Both the position numbers and the translations under genes were made by a program. Under the pieces are notes generated by a model, which saw only the letters and a list, made by a program, of their open reading frames with translations, made no database searches and was not told the origin of the DNA. 64,000 nt of DNA, from positions 1 to 64,000 of the forward strand of contig DASZRL010000020.1 in the NCBI GenBank assembly GCA_035549175.1, given 5' to 3'. This stretch comes from DASTSN01 sp035549175. Its GTDB lineage: Bacteria > Bacteroidota > Bacteroidia > Chitinophagales > Chitinophagaceae. Positions 8,479 to 17,008 of this stretch are shown here, piece after piece (within the stretch, counting starts at the first letter, position 1; every line of letters begins with the position of its first letter).

Positions 8479-9245
8479 GGCGGATCCGGCAGCCCTTGCA
8501 GTGGGCCTATTGCATCTACGCGCTGCTGGTGTTCGTGGCCGTCATGCTGGTGCTGTTCCCGCTGGTGATCCTGGCCAGCCTGCTGGGCCGGATCCGGGGA
8601 GGCAACCTGGTATACCGGCTCTGCATGCTGTGGGCAGACATCTGGTTCCCGCTGGTCGGGATCCGGCCCCGCAGACTGTACGAGGCGCCCTATGATCCCA
8701 GCCGCCCCTGCATCTTCGTGGCCAATCATATTTCCTACCTGGACGCGGCCCTGGTGGTGAAGGCCTTCCGCCGGCCGTTGCGGCCCCTGGGCAAGGTCGA
8801 ATTAAGCAAGATCCCGGTGTTCGGGTTTATTTACCGCAACGCCATCGTGACGGTGGACCGCAGCAGCCCGGAGAACCGGGCCGACAGCGTGCGCATCCTC
8901 AAGTCTGTGCTCCGCCACGGCATCTCCGTGCTGGTTTTCCCGGAAGGAACCTTTAACCTATCCGGGGCGCCCCTCAAGTCATTTTATGATGGCGCCTTCC
9001 GGATCGCCGTGGAAACCCAGACACCGATCCGGCCGGTCCTGTTCCTGGATAATTATGACCGCCTGCACTACGCACGGCTCTTTTCCCTGACACCGGGCCG
9101 TTGCCGGGCCGTATACCTGGAGGAAGTACCCGTGGCGGGCCTGGGCCCCGAGCAGATCCCCGGGCTGCGTGACCGGGTCCATGCGCTCATGGAGGAGAGG
9201 CTGCGCCATTATGGTGCCAGCTGGGTCACCTCGGGTGAGGATTGA
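8475..9245 (+). CDS. plsC: 1-acyl-sn-glycerol-3-phosphate acyltransferase
   Basis: Transfers an acyl chain to lysophosphatidic acid in phospholipid synthesis at the inner membrane. 256 aa. A hydrophobic anchor spans about residues 11-37. Motif I is N-H-I-S-Y-L-D (H85, D90), motif III is F-P-E-G-T (155-159). Motif II is a V-D-R-S stretch near 127, and a further P near 185 follows the usual order. It overlaps the DUF4258 gene by 4 nt. The gap to priA is 72 nt. Another acyltransferase of the same superfamily, for example for ornithine lipids, cannot be excluded. Confidence 0.88.
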   Translation: MRRIRQPLQWAYCIYALLVFVAVMLVLFPLVILASLLGRIRGGNLVYRLCMLWADIWFPLVGIRPRRLYEAPYDPSRPCIFVANHISYLDAALVVKAFRRPLRPLGKVELSKIPVFGFIYRNAIVTVDRSSPENRADSVRILKSVLRHGISVLVFPEGTFNLSGAPLKSFYDGAFRIAVETQTPIRPVLFLDNYDRLHYARLFSLTPGRCRAVYLEEVPVAGLGPEQIPGLRDRVHALMEERLRHYGASWVTSGED

Positions 9246-9317
9246 TCCAGCCAGTCAGCCCCGCTGCCCGGTTGCGCATTTTCCGCTAACTTGGCCCCCC
9301 GATCCCCGGGACTTATT

Positions 9318-11768
9318 TTGTACGCCGAGATAATCATACCGCTGGCCCTGCCCAAGAACTACACCTGGCTGGTACCCCCTGCCCTGGAGGCGCAGGTACA
9401 GCCGGGATGCCGGGTGGAGGTAAACCTGGGCAGGAATAAGAAATATGCCGGGATTGTGCGGCGCCTTCACGACGAAAAACCCGCCTTCTTCGAGCCCAAG
9501 GAGATCCTTAACCTGCTGGATCCGGAACCCGTGTTGTTCGAACAGCAGCTGGAGCTCTGGGACTGGTTGTCCTCCTATTACCTGTGCAGCCCCGGCGAGG
9601 TGATGGCGGCTGCCCTGCCCGCCCATTTCAAACTTTCCAGCGAAACCATCCTGGTGTACAACGAGGAATACGGGGACGATTTTTCGCTGCTCGATCACGA
9701 CGAGTACCTGGTGGCGGAGGCCCTGCTGCTCAAAAAGGAGCTGAAGCTGGACGAGGTTCAGCAGATCCTGGATTCCGCGCATGTATATCCCGTGATCAAC
9801 CGCCTGATCCAAAAGCGGGTCTGCCATGTCTGGGAGGCGCTGCGGGAGCGCTACAGCCCCCGGCGGGAGACCTACGTACAGCTTCATCCCGCCTACCTGC
9901 AGGAGGAAGCCCTGTCAGCCCTGCTGAACGAGGACAAAAAACTCCAGCGCGCCGAAAAGCAGCTCGAGCTGCTGTTGGCCTACCTGCACCTGCAACGCAC
10001 CCAGGGCGAGGTGACCCGGGCGGACCTGCTGAAAAAATCCGGGGCCGCCGAGGCCCAGTTGCGCGGGCTGGTGGACAAGGGGATCCTGCAGCTGGAAAAA
10101 CGCGCCATCGACCGCCTTCCCCAGCTGCCCCGTGACATCCGCATTGATTTTACGCTCAGCCCGAGCCAGCAGCAGGCCTATGACCAGGTGCTGCAATGCC
10201 TCGCGGAAAAATCCGTCTGCCTGCTGCACGGGGTAACCTCCAGCGGCAAGACCCAGTTGTACATCCGGCTGATTGAACAGGAACTGCAGCGGGGCGGGCA
10301 GGTGCTCTACCTGCTGCCCGAGATTGCCCTGACTTCCCAGATCATCCGGCGGCTCCAGAAACATTTCGGGGGCTATATCGGCATTTACCATTCGCGTTTC
10401 AACCAGAACGAGCGGGTGGAGATCTGGAACAAGGTGAAAAGCGGTGAACTGAAGATCGTCCTGGGGGCCCGCTCGGCGGTGTTTCTGCCTTTCGGCTCGC
10501 TGAGGCTGGTCATCTGCGACGAGGAGCACGATACGTCCTATAAGCAGCAGGAACCGGCGCCTCGTTACCAGGGGCGGGACGCAGCTATTTTCCTGGCCTC
10601 CCGTTGCGGGGCCCGGGTGGTGCTGGGCAGCGCCACGCCATCCCTGGAGAGTTACCATAACGCCACGACCGGCAAATACGGGCTGGTGGAACTGACCCAG
10701 CGCTACGGGGAGGTGGAACTGCCGGTCATCGAGCTGGTCGATCTCCGCAAACTGCCGCCCAAGGAACGGGCGGGCACCATCCTGACGCCGGCCCTCCAGG
10801 CCGCGGTGCAGGCCTCTCTGGACAGCCACCACCAGGTCATTCTGTTCCAGAACCGGCGGGGGTATGCACCCTACCAGATCTGCAGCGCCTGCGGCTGGAT
10901 CCCCCAGTGCCGCTACTGCGATGTCTCCCTGACCTTTCATAAGCTCAGCAACCGGCTGGCCTGCCATTACTGCGGCAATACCTACCCGCCGGTGCTTACC
11001 TGTCCCGCCTGCGGCAGCCACGACTTCCTGCAGCGCCGCTTCGGTACGGAACGCATCGAGGAGCACCTGCGAGATACGTTCCCGCAGGCCCGCATAGCCC
11101 GCATGGATATCGACACCGTACGCGGCAAGCATGCCCATGACCAGCTGATCCAGCAGTTCGAGGCGGGCCGCGTGGATATCCTGGTCGGCACCCAGATGGT
11201 GGTCAAGGGCCTGGACTTCGATCACGTGAACCTGGTAGGCATCCTGGACGCCGACGGGCTGCTGCACTTTGCCGATTTCCGGGTCAACGAGCGGGCCTTC
11301 CAGCTGATGGAGCAGGTAAGCGGCCGCGCGGGCCGCAAAGGCCAGACCGGCCGGGTGCTGGTGCAGACCTCCCAGCCGACCCACCCGGTCCTACTGGACG
11401 TGCAGCGTCATGATTACCGCAACCTGTTTACTTCGGAACTGGACAAACGGCGCCAGTTTGCCTACCCGCCCTTTACGCGGCTGATCCAGCTGGTATTCCG
11501 GCACAAAATGCAGGATGTGGCCGAACAGGCCGCCCACCAGTTCGCCGATACCCTGCGCAGCAGGTACAATCCCTACCTGGTGGGACCTGCCGAACCGGTG
11601 GTAGCGCGGGTGCGCAACCAGTATCTCAGGGAACTGCTCCTGAAACTCCCCCGCGACGCGCGGCTCCTGGCCCAATGCAAGCAGGACATTCTGGAGCAGG
11701 TGGCCCTGCTGCACCAGGCGAAGCGCTTTCGCAGCGTAGTGGTGGTTGCCGATGTGGATCCGCTTTAG
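9318..11768 (+). CDS. priA: Primosomal replication protein N' (PriA helicase)
   Basis: 3'-5' helicase that reloads the replisome at stalled forks. About 816 aa. The N-terminal DNA-binding domain begins Y-A-E-I-I-I-P-L-A-L. Walker A G-V-T-S-S-G-K-T is near residue 304. The DEAH-type box is D-E-E-H near 401. The zinc-binding insertion has paired C-x-x-C motifs (C-S-A-C, C-R-Y-C, C-H-Y-C, C-P-A-C; nt 10880-11015). Motif VI Q-V-S-G-R-A-G-R follows. There is no ATG near the conserved N-terminus. I chose the TTG at 9318, where homology starts; another TTG lies at 9291. Confidence 0.95.
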   Translation: MYAEIIIPLALPKNYTWLVPPALEAQVQPGCRVEVNLGRNKKYAGIVRRLHDEKPAFFEPKEILNLLDPEPVLFEQQLELWDWLSSYYLCSPGEVMAAALPAHFKLSSETILVYNEEYGDDFSLLDHDEYLVAEALLLKKELKLDEVQQILDSAHVYPVINRLIQKRVCHVWEALRERYSPRRETYVQLHPAYLQEEALSALLNEDKKLQRAEKQLELLLAYLHLQRTQGEVTRADLLKKSGAAEAQLRGLVDKGILQLEKRAIDRLPQLPRDIRIDFTLSPSQQQAYDQVLQCLAEKSVCLLHGVTSSGKTQLYIRLIEQELQRGGQVLYLLPEIALTSQIIRRLQKHFGGYIGIYHSRFNQNERVEIWNKVKSGELKIVLGARSAVFLPFGSLRLVICDEEHDTSYKQQEPAPRYQGRDAAIFLASRCGARVVLGSATPSLESYHNATTGKYGLVELTQRYGEVELPVIELVDLRKLPPKERAGTILTPALQAAVQASLDSHHQVILFQNRRGYAPYQICSACGWIPQCRYCDVSLTFHKLSNRLACHYCGNTYPPVLTCPACGSHDFLQRRFGTERIEEHLRDTFPQARIARMDIDTVRGKHAHDQLIQQFEAGRVDILVGTQMVVKGLDFDHVNLVGILDADGLLHFADFRVNERAFQLMEQVSGRAGRKGQTGRVLVQTSQPTHPVLLDVQRHDYRNLFTSELDKRRQFAYPPFTRLIQLVFRHKMQDVAEQAAHQFADTLRSRYNPYLVGPAEPVVARVRNQYLRELLLKLPRDARLLAQCKQDILEQVALLHQAKRFRSVVVVADVDPL

Positions 11769-11797
11769 GGAGTCGGGAACCTCGTGCTTCCCTGTAG

Positions 11798-12457
11798 TCA
11801 GGCCGTCAGCTCTTTCATTTCGCGGTAGGTATAAATATGAAAACCCGGCTGCTCCCGGGCGGCAGCCGCCTGCATGGCCCGGGCCACGTCCCGGGCCCGG
11901 ATCGCCCGGTAACCGGCAGGCAGCAGGGGACCAAGGATCCTCAGCAGCCCCTGGGACAGCCGCTCCAGCGGGCGGCGCTCGGCGCGCCGGCCCAGCAGGA
12001 CCGAAGGCCGCAGGATGTGAATCTGGGCCGGCCCCTGGCCGCGTATGGCTTCCTCGGTCTCACCCTTGAGCCGCAGGTAAAAATTGCGGCTCCGCGGGTT
12101 GGCGCCCATGGCGGAAACCAGTACGAAACAGGGAGCTCCGACTTCCCGGCAAAGGCGGGCCAGCCGCAGCGGGATCTCGTAATCCACCCGCCGGTAGGCG
12201 GCCTGGTCGCCCCGCACTTTTTTTTGGGTGGTTCCCACCGCGCAGAAGACCACGTCGCTGCCGTCCAGGGCGAGCAGCAGGGAATCCGCATCGGCAAAGT
12301 CCACGAGCCGGACCTGAAGTTTGGGATGCTGAAGGGCAAAGGGATGGCGCACGAGCACCCGCACCGTGCCGTAGGCGGGATCGTCCAGGAGGCCCTGCAG
12401 CAGCTGGGAACCCACCAGGCCGGTGGCCCCGGCCAGGGCGGCTGTTTTTGGGTTCAT
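11798..12457 (-). CDS. NAD(P)-binding atypical SDR (TIP30/YbjT-like)
   Basis: 219-aa Rossmann protein. The N-terminal G-A-T-G-L-V-G-S is the TGxxGxxG dinucleotide loop of atypical/extended SDRs. Strand-ending V-V-F-C-A-V-G-T-T-Q follows, then S-A-M-G-A-N where classical SDRs have the catalytic serine, and L-K-G-E-T-E-E in place of the YxxxK helix. The H-I-L-R-P-S-V-L-L-G segment is typical of the HTATIP2/TIP30-like branch. It may be a redox sensor or oxidoreductase of unknown substrate. It lies between convergent priA and divergent murB. Confidence 0.82.
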   Translation of the reverse strand: MNPKTAALAGATGLVGSQLLQGLLDDPAYGTVRVLVRHPFALQHPKLQVRLVDFADADSLLLALDGSDVVFCAVGTTQKKVRGDQAAYRRVDYEIPLRLARLCREVGAPCFVLVSAMGANPRSRNFYLRLKGETEEAIRGQGPAQIHILRPSVLLGRRAERRPLERLSQGLLRILGPLLPAGYRAIRARDVARAMQAAAAREQPGFHIYTYREMKELTA

Positions 12458-12496
12458 GGTAATTGACGTAAACTTGCTGGTTGATTAGGTTGACCC

Positions 12497-13507
12497 ATGC
12501 AAATTCAGCAAAATATTTCGCTTAAACCGTATAATACCTTTGGTATCGAGGCCCGGGCAGCCTTTTTCACCGGCTTTTCCACGGCCGATGAGCTCGGGCT
12601 GGCACTGGACTACCTGCCCGGGCTGCCCCTGCTGGTCCTGGGAGGGGGAAGCAATATTCTGTTTACGCGGGATTTCCCGGGGCTGGTCCTGCAAAACCGG
12701 ATCCCCGGCATCGAACAGGTAGGAGAGGATGAGGAATTTGTATACGTGCGGGCAGGGGCCGGGGAAAATTGGCATGGCTTTGTGCAGCACTGCCTAGCCC
12801 GGGGCTGGGGGGGAGTGGAAAATCTGTCGCTGATTCCCGGACAGGTGGGAGCTTCCCCCATGCAGAATATCGGCGCCTACGGGGTGGAAATCCGGGAGGT
12901 CTTTCATGACCTGCAGGCCTTTCACCTGCACGACCGGACCCTGCATACCTTTACGGAGAAAGACTGTGAATTCGGGTACCGGGAAAGCGTATTCAAAGGC
13001 CGTTACCGGGGCCAGTTCGCCATCCTGGAGGTAACTTTCCGGCTGACCAAGCGGCCGCGCATCAACACCCGCTACGGGGCCATCGAGGAAGAACTGGCCC
13101 GGATGGGTGTACAGCAGCCCGGCATTGCCGAGGTATCCCAGGCCGTCATCCGGATCCGGCAGTCCAAGCTACCTGACCCCCGCCAGGTCGGCAACGCGGG
13201 CAGCTTTTTTAAGAACCCGTCGGTCCCCGGCGATGTATTCCGGCGCCTGCAGCAACAGTATCCCCGGATCGTGGGGCATCCCAGCCCGGATGGCCGTGTC
13301 AAGCTCGCCGCGGGCTGGCTGATCGAACAATGCGGCTGGAAGGGCGTGCGCCGCGGGGATGCGGGCTGCCATGACCGTCAGGCCCTGGTGCTGGTGAATT
13401 ATGGTCAGGCCACGGGCGGGGAGATCTACCGGCTCAGCGAGGAGATCCTGCAGAGTGTGCAGGAGAAATTCGGGGTGGTCCTGGAGCGGGAAGTTAACAT
13501 CCTTTAA
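12497..13507 (+). CDS. murB: UDP-N-acetylenolpyruvoylglucosamine reductase
   Basis: FAD enzyme producing UDP-MurNAc, the second committed step of peptidoglycan precursor synthesis. 336 aa, type I MurB. The N-terminal N-T-F-G-I-E and FAD-binding L-G-G-G-S-N are present. S-P-M-Q-N-I-G-A-Y-G-V-E is followed by the F-G-Y-R-x-S motif. The proton-donating Ser lies in N-A-G-S-F-F-K-N-P. The C-terminal domain ends with the catalytic Glu region. It is transcribed alone, divergent from the SDR gene, with about 39 nt between the starts. Confidence 0.96.
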   Translation: MQIQQNISLKPYNTFGIEARAAFFTGFSTADELGLALDYLPGLPLLVLGGGSNILFTRDFPGLVLQNRIPGIEQVGEDEEFVYVRAGAGENWHGFVQHCLARGWGGVENLSLIPGQVGASPMQNIGAYGVEIREVFHDLQAFHLHDRTLHTFTEKDCEFGYRESVFKGRYRGQFAILEVTFRLTKRPRINTRYGAIEEELARMGVQQPGIAEVSQAVIRIRQSKLPDPRQVGNAGSFFKNPSVPGDVFRRLQQQYPRIVGHPSPDGRVKLAAGWLIEQCGWKGVRRGDAGCHDRQALVLVNYGQATGGEIYRLSEEILQSVQEKFGVVLEREVNIL

Positions 13508-13564
13508 CAAGTCCGGCGCAGCGCCGGCGTCATCCCGGTTGTCAGCAGAGAAAATCTCTTGACC

Positions 13565-14053
13565 ATGCGAACCATAACCCTTTCCATCCTGGCCCTTTTT
13601 ATCCTGTCGTCCCGGGCACAGTCCCAGGCCGCCAAATCCATTTATTTTGAACTGGGCGGCCCGGGGCTGGCCTCTTTCAATTTTGACACACGCTTTGGTA
13701 ACCGGGAAGACGGCCTGGGCGGTCGTATTGGCTTCGGGGGCTTCAGCCTTTCGGTCAATGACGGCGCGAGCACAGGAGTCATTTTTATTCCCCTGGGCCT
13801 GAATTACCTGCTGGGAAAGGACGGGAAAAATTACTTTGAACTGGGCGCCGGCGTGACCCCGGTGATTGTCTCCGGGGGCAGCGGCGGGGACGGCAATTTC
13901 TCATCCACCTTCGGGCATCTGAATTTCGGCTACCGGTTGCAGCCGGCCCATGGCGGGTTCACCTTCCGTGCGTTCATTACCCCGGTGTTCGGCAGTTTCG
14001 GGTTTATTCCCTATTACGGGGGTGTCTCCTTCGGCTATAAGTTCGGTCACTGA
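13565..14053 (+). CDS. Small outer-membrane beta-barrel-like protein
   Basis: 162 aa from the ATG at 13565; a TTG two codons upstream is less likely. The signal peptide has the core L-S-I-L-A-L-F-I-L-S-S and a cleavage site near A-Q-S-Q-A. The mature part is rich in Gly and aromatic residues in alternating strand patterns. It ends V-S-F-G-Y-K-F-G-H, close to the C-terminal aromatic signature of outer-membrane barrels. Size and pattern suggest an eight-stranded barrel. No function is recognised. Confidence 0.7.
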   Translation: MRTITLSILALFILSSRAQSQAAKSIYFELGGPGLASFNFDTRFGNREDGLGGRIGFGGFSLSVNDGASTGVIFIPLGLNYLLGKDGKNYFELGAGVTPVIVSGGSGGDGNFSSTFGHLNFGYRLQPAHGGFTFRAFITPVFGSFGFIPYYGGVSFGYKFGH

Positions 14054-14055
14054 GG

Positions 14056-15591
14056 TCAGCTGAAGTCCTCCCCGTCGAACTCCTCCTCGTAGTTTCGGCT
14101 ACCCAGGTTCATCATGGAACCGATCAGGTCCTTGAACTCGATCCGGGTTTCCAGGATCTTCTTGCTGATGAGGGAATAACTGGCAAGCCCGTGCAGGATG
14201 AACTCCATAAGCAGGGCGGCTTCAGTTTCACTGGCCCGCGGGAAGTGTTTTTTCACCAGGGCGTGCAGTCCGTCAACCTTATAGAGCATCAGGATCCTGT
14301 CCTTGTCCGTGGTATTGAACAGCAGGTTCAGGTGGTTGCCCTTGTCGAACCAGTTGATGACGGACCGGTAAGGATTTTCTTCCTTGCTTTCGGTTTCCCC
14401 CTTGGTCCGGCTGCGCTTCTTGAGCGCTTCGGGGTTGGGAAAATACTGGATGAACTGGCTGCGGATTGCCTTGTCCACCAGGTTCATGGCAACCTGGTAG
14501 GGACCTTCCTGCTCGCCCTCGTAAACCAGTTCAATTTTTCCGGTAATCGAGGGGATGATGCCCACCAGGTCCGTGATCCATACCTGGGTCTGTTTTTCCT
14601 TGTGGAGTATCGCCCGGCGTTCCGCCGCGCTTACCGCATTCTCGAATGCGGAAATGGTCAGGCGTGCGCTCACCCCGCTTTTCTTGTCCACGAACTCGCT
14701 GGCGCGGGCTTCGAAGGCAACCTGCTCGATCAGGCGGCGTACCAGGTCGCTTACCTGGATGCGGTTTTCCTGTTCCTTGTCCAGGACGGCCTCCTGGCGG
14801 GTGATCTCCAGGGCGTTTTCCAGGGTTTTGGGATAATGGGTTAGGATCTGGCTTTCGATCCGGTCCTTGAGCGGGGTTACGATGGACCCGCGGTTGGTGT
14901 AATCTTCCGGGTTGGCGGTGAAGACAAACAGGATATCCAGGGGCAGGCGCAGTTTGAAGCCCCGGATCTGCACATCGCCCTCCTCCAGGATATTAAAAAG
15001 GGCTACCTGGATGCGGGCCTGCAGGTCGGGCAGTTCGTTGATGACAAAGATGCTGCGGTTGCTGCGCGGGATAATCCCGTAATGCAGGACACGTTCGTCT
15101 GCAAAACTCAGGCGCAGGTTCGCCGCCTTGATGGGATCGATGTCCCCGATCAGGTCGGCCACGCTGACGTCGGGGGTGGCCAGTTTTTCCCCGTAGCGCT
15201 CGCTGCGGTGCATCCAGTGGATCGGCGTCTCGTCGCCGTGGGCGGCGATCTGGTCCTGGGCGTATTTGGAAACGGGGTTCAGGGGATCATCATTGATATC
15301 GCTGCCCGAAACCACGGGAATAAATTCATCCAGCAGGTCGGTCATTTTGCGGGCCATGCGTGTTTTGGCCTGGCCGCGCAGGCCCAGGAACAGGATATTG
15401 TGCCTGCTCAGCAGGGCGCGCTCCACATCGGGGATGACGCTGTCCTCGTAGCCTACGATGCCCGGGAAACTTTCTTCCCCGCGCTGCAGGCGGGCTATCA
15501 GGTTCTGGCGCACTTCTTCTTTGATGCTGCGGGGACGGTAGCCGCTGGCCTTGAGTTCTCCGAGGGTCTTAATCTTTTGCGTATTGATCAT
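14056..15591 (-). CDS. MoxR/ChlI-type AAA+ ATPase
   Basis: 511-aa AAA+ protein of the magnesium-chelatase ChlI/MoxR clade. Walker A is G-L-R-G-Q-A-K-T (70-77), with the unusual G-Q-A-K-T in place of G-x-G-K-T. Other features are the S-N-R-S-I-F-V-I-N-E-L-P-D Walker B region and the T-A-N-P-E-D-Y sensor 1. The C-terminal lid is about 300-500. Such ATPases work with a VWA/MIDAS protein to remodel or insert metal into client complexes. The partner gene lies 77 nt upstream on the same strand, so the two form an operon. No chelatase substrate gene is nearby, so a chaperone role is more likely than tetrapyrrole synthesis. Confidence 0.85.
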   Translation of the reverse strand: MINTQKIKTLGELKASGYRPRSIKEEVRQNLIARLQRGEESFPGIVGYEDSVIPDVERALLSRHNILFLGLRGQAKTRMARKMTDLLDEFIPVVSGSDINDDPLNPVSKYAQDQIAAHGDETPIHWMHRSERYGEKLATPDVSVADLIGDIDPIKAANLRLSFADERVLHYGIIPRSNRSIFVINELPDLQARIQVALFNILEEGDVQIRGFKLRLPLDILFVFTANPEDYTNRGSIVTPLKDRIESQILTHYPKTLENALEITRQEAVLDKEQENRIQVSDLVRRLIEQVAFEARASEFVDKKSGVSARLTISAFENAVSAAERRAILHKEKQTQVWITDLVGIIPSITGKIELVYEGEQEGPYQVAMNLVDKAIRSQFIQYFPNPEALKKRSRTKGETESKEENPYRSVINWFDKGNHLNLLFNTTDKDRILMLYKVDGLHALVKKHFPRASETEAALLMEFILHGLASYSLISKKILETRIEFKDLIGSMMNLGSRNYEEEFDGEDFS

Positions 15592-15668
15592 TGCGTAATC
15601 AGGTTTGGTATCAGGTAATGTCTGTTCAACGGGCGGCAGCGGCCGGACGGATGCGGCAGATCGCCGAA

Positions 15669-16766
15669 TCAGTAGACGGTCTTTCGCTTGCCATTCTCAA
15701 AATCCTTGAAGATAAAGGCCCCCAGTTTGTCCAGCGCGGCAAAAAAGGCCTTGCCCTGGTTCATTTCGGTAAATTCCTGGACAAACCGCTGCAGGTAGGG
15801 ATCGGTGGCGATCATGAAGGTGGTGATCGGAATCTTCAGTTTCCGGCACTGGGCCGCCAGGTTGATGCACCGGTTGGTGATTTTGCGGTCCAGCCCGAAG
15901 CTGTTCTTGTAATAGCGTTTGCCGACCTTCAGGCAGGTGGGCTTCCCGTCGGTGATCATGAAAATCTGCTTATTGGGGTTCTTGCGGCGTCGCAGAATGT
16001 CCATGGCCAGTTCCAGGCCGGCCACGGTATTGGTGTGGTAGGGTCCCACCTGCAGGTACGGCAGGTCCTTGATCTCCACAGGCCAGGCGTCATTGCCGAA
16101 GACCACGATGTCCAGGGTATCCTTGGGATACCGCGTGGTGATCAGTTCGCTGAGCGCCATGGCCACCTTCTTGGCGGGCGTGATGCGGTCCTCGCCGTAC
16201 AGGATCATCGAGTGGGAAATGTCGATCATGAGCACCGTGGAGGTCTGGGACTTGAAGTCCGTCTCGCGGATGCTCAGGTCATCCTCCTGCATCATGAAGC
16301 TTTCCAGACCGTGGTTGATCTGGGCATTGCGGATGGATTCGGTAAAGTCGATCTGCTCCAGCATGTCGCCGAACTGGAAAGGCCGGGTTTCGGGATTGAT
16401 CTCGTCGCCGAGGCCGGGTTTGAAACTGTGGTGATCCCCCTGGCGCGACTTCTTGAGCCTGCCGAAAATCTCATCCAGGCTTTTTTTGCGGATGCCCTGT
16501 TCGGTCTTGGGCGTGATGCGGATCTCCCCGCGCTGCTGGTCTTCGGTAATGTATCCTTTTTCCTTCAGTTCATCAATGAAATCCCCCATCCCGTACTCGT
16601 TGTCAGTGAGCTGGTACTGCTTGTCTAGTTCGTTCATCCAGGACAGGGCCTCGGCCACGTCCCCGTTGGTATAGGTGAGCAGCTGCATAAAAATGTCCAG
16701 CATCTGGTCGAAGCGGGACTTTCCCTGCGCGGAGGGATCGTATTTGGTGAAATGAAACCCTTTCAT
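15669..16766 (-). CDS. VWA (MIDAS) protein, partner of the MoxR-type ATPase
   Basis: 365 aa. A helical N-terminal half (about 1-170) is followed by a von Willebrand A domain. The MIDAS starts at D182-I-S184-H-S186, with a Thr near 196 and an aspartate in M-I-T-D-G-K-P-T. This binds Mg2+ and clients through an acidic side chain. The domain order (helical region then VWA) resembles ChlD/CoxE-type partners of MoxR ATPases. It is the first gene of a two-gene unit with the ATPase downstream. No signal peptide or membrane segment is seen, so the pair is cytoplasmic. Confidence 0.85.
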   Translation of the reverse strand: MKGFHFTKYDPSAQGKSRFDQMLDIFMQLLTYTNGDVAEALSWMNELDKQYQLTDNEYGMGDFIDELKEKGYITEDQQRGEIRITPKTEQGIRKKSLDEIFGRLKKSRQGDHHSFKPGLGDEINPETRPFQFGDMLEQIDFTESIRNAQINHGLESFMMQEDDLSIRETDFKSQTSTVLMIDISHSMILYGEDRITPAKKVAMALSELITTRYPKDTLDIVVFGNDAWPVEIKDLPYLQVGPYHTNTVAGLELAMDILRRRKNPNKQIFMITDGKPTCLKVGKRYYKNSFGLDRKITNRCINLAAQCRKLKIPITTFMIATDPYLQRFVQEFTEMNQGKAFFAALDKLGAFIFKDFENGKRKTVY

Positions 16767-16954
16767 GTGCGTCTGTATCTGTGGTGGGGCGAAGTCGGGT
16801 ACCGGCCTGCCGGTTGAACCGGGCGGATCCTGTTCCGGGTCCTGGTTATATCGGAGCTCCCTGCCTGACAGCCTCTTTCCACCAGCAATTTACGATAAAT
16901 AAGCTTCTGGTGGCTCCCTTAACAACAAGGTAACCGGGGGATGGTTCACCGTCC

Positions 16955-16985
16955 AAAAAAAGACTCCCCCGCCACGGGGGGAGTC
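16955..16985 (-). terminator. Rho-independent terminator of the DUF2723 gene
   Basis: A 9-bp perfect stem (GACTCCCCC at 16962-16970 with GGGGGAGTC at 16977-16985) has a 6-nt loop. On the minus strand it is followed by seven T residues (16961-16955). It lies 23 nt after the stop codon of the DUF2723 gene and separates it from the VWA-ATPase unit. Confidence 0.9.
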
Positions 16986-17008
16986 GTAAACAGGTATGAT
17001 CCGGGTCG

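Noticed and set aside
13513..13527. Terminator hairpin after murB
   Set aside because: GC-rich arms are present but there is almost no loop and no T-run follows.
14056..16766. Magnesium chelatase for bacteriochlorophyll or cobalamin
   Set aside because: No ChlH/CobN or tetrapyrrole genes nearby; the pair fits MoxR-VWA chaperones better.
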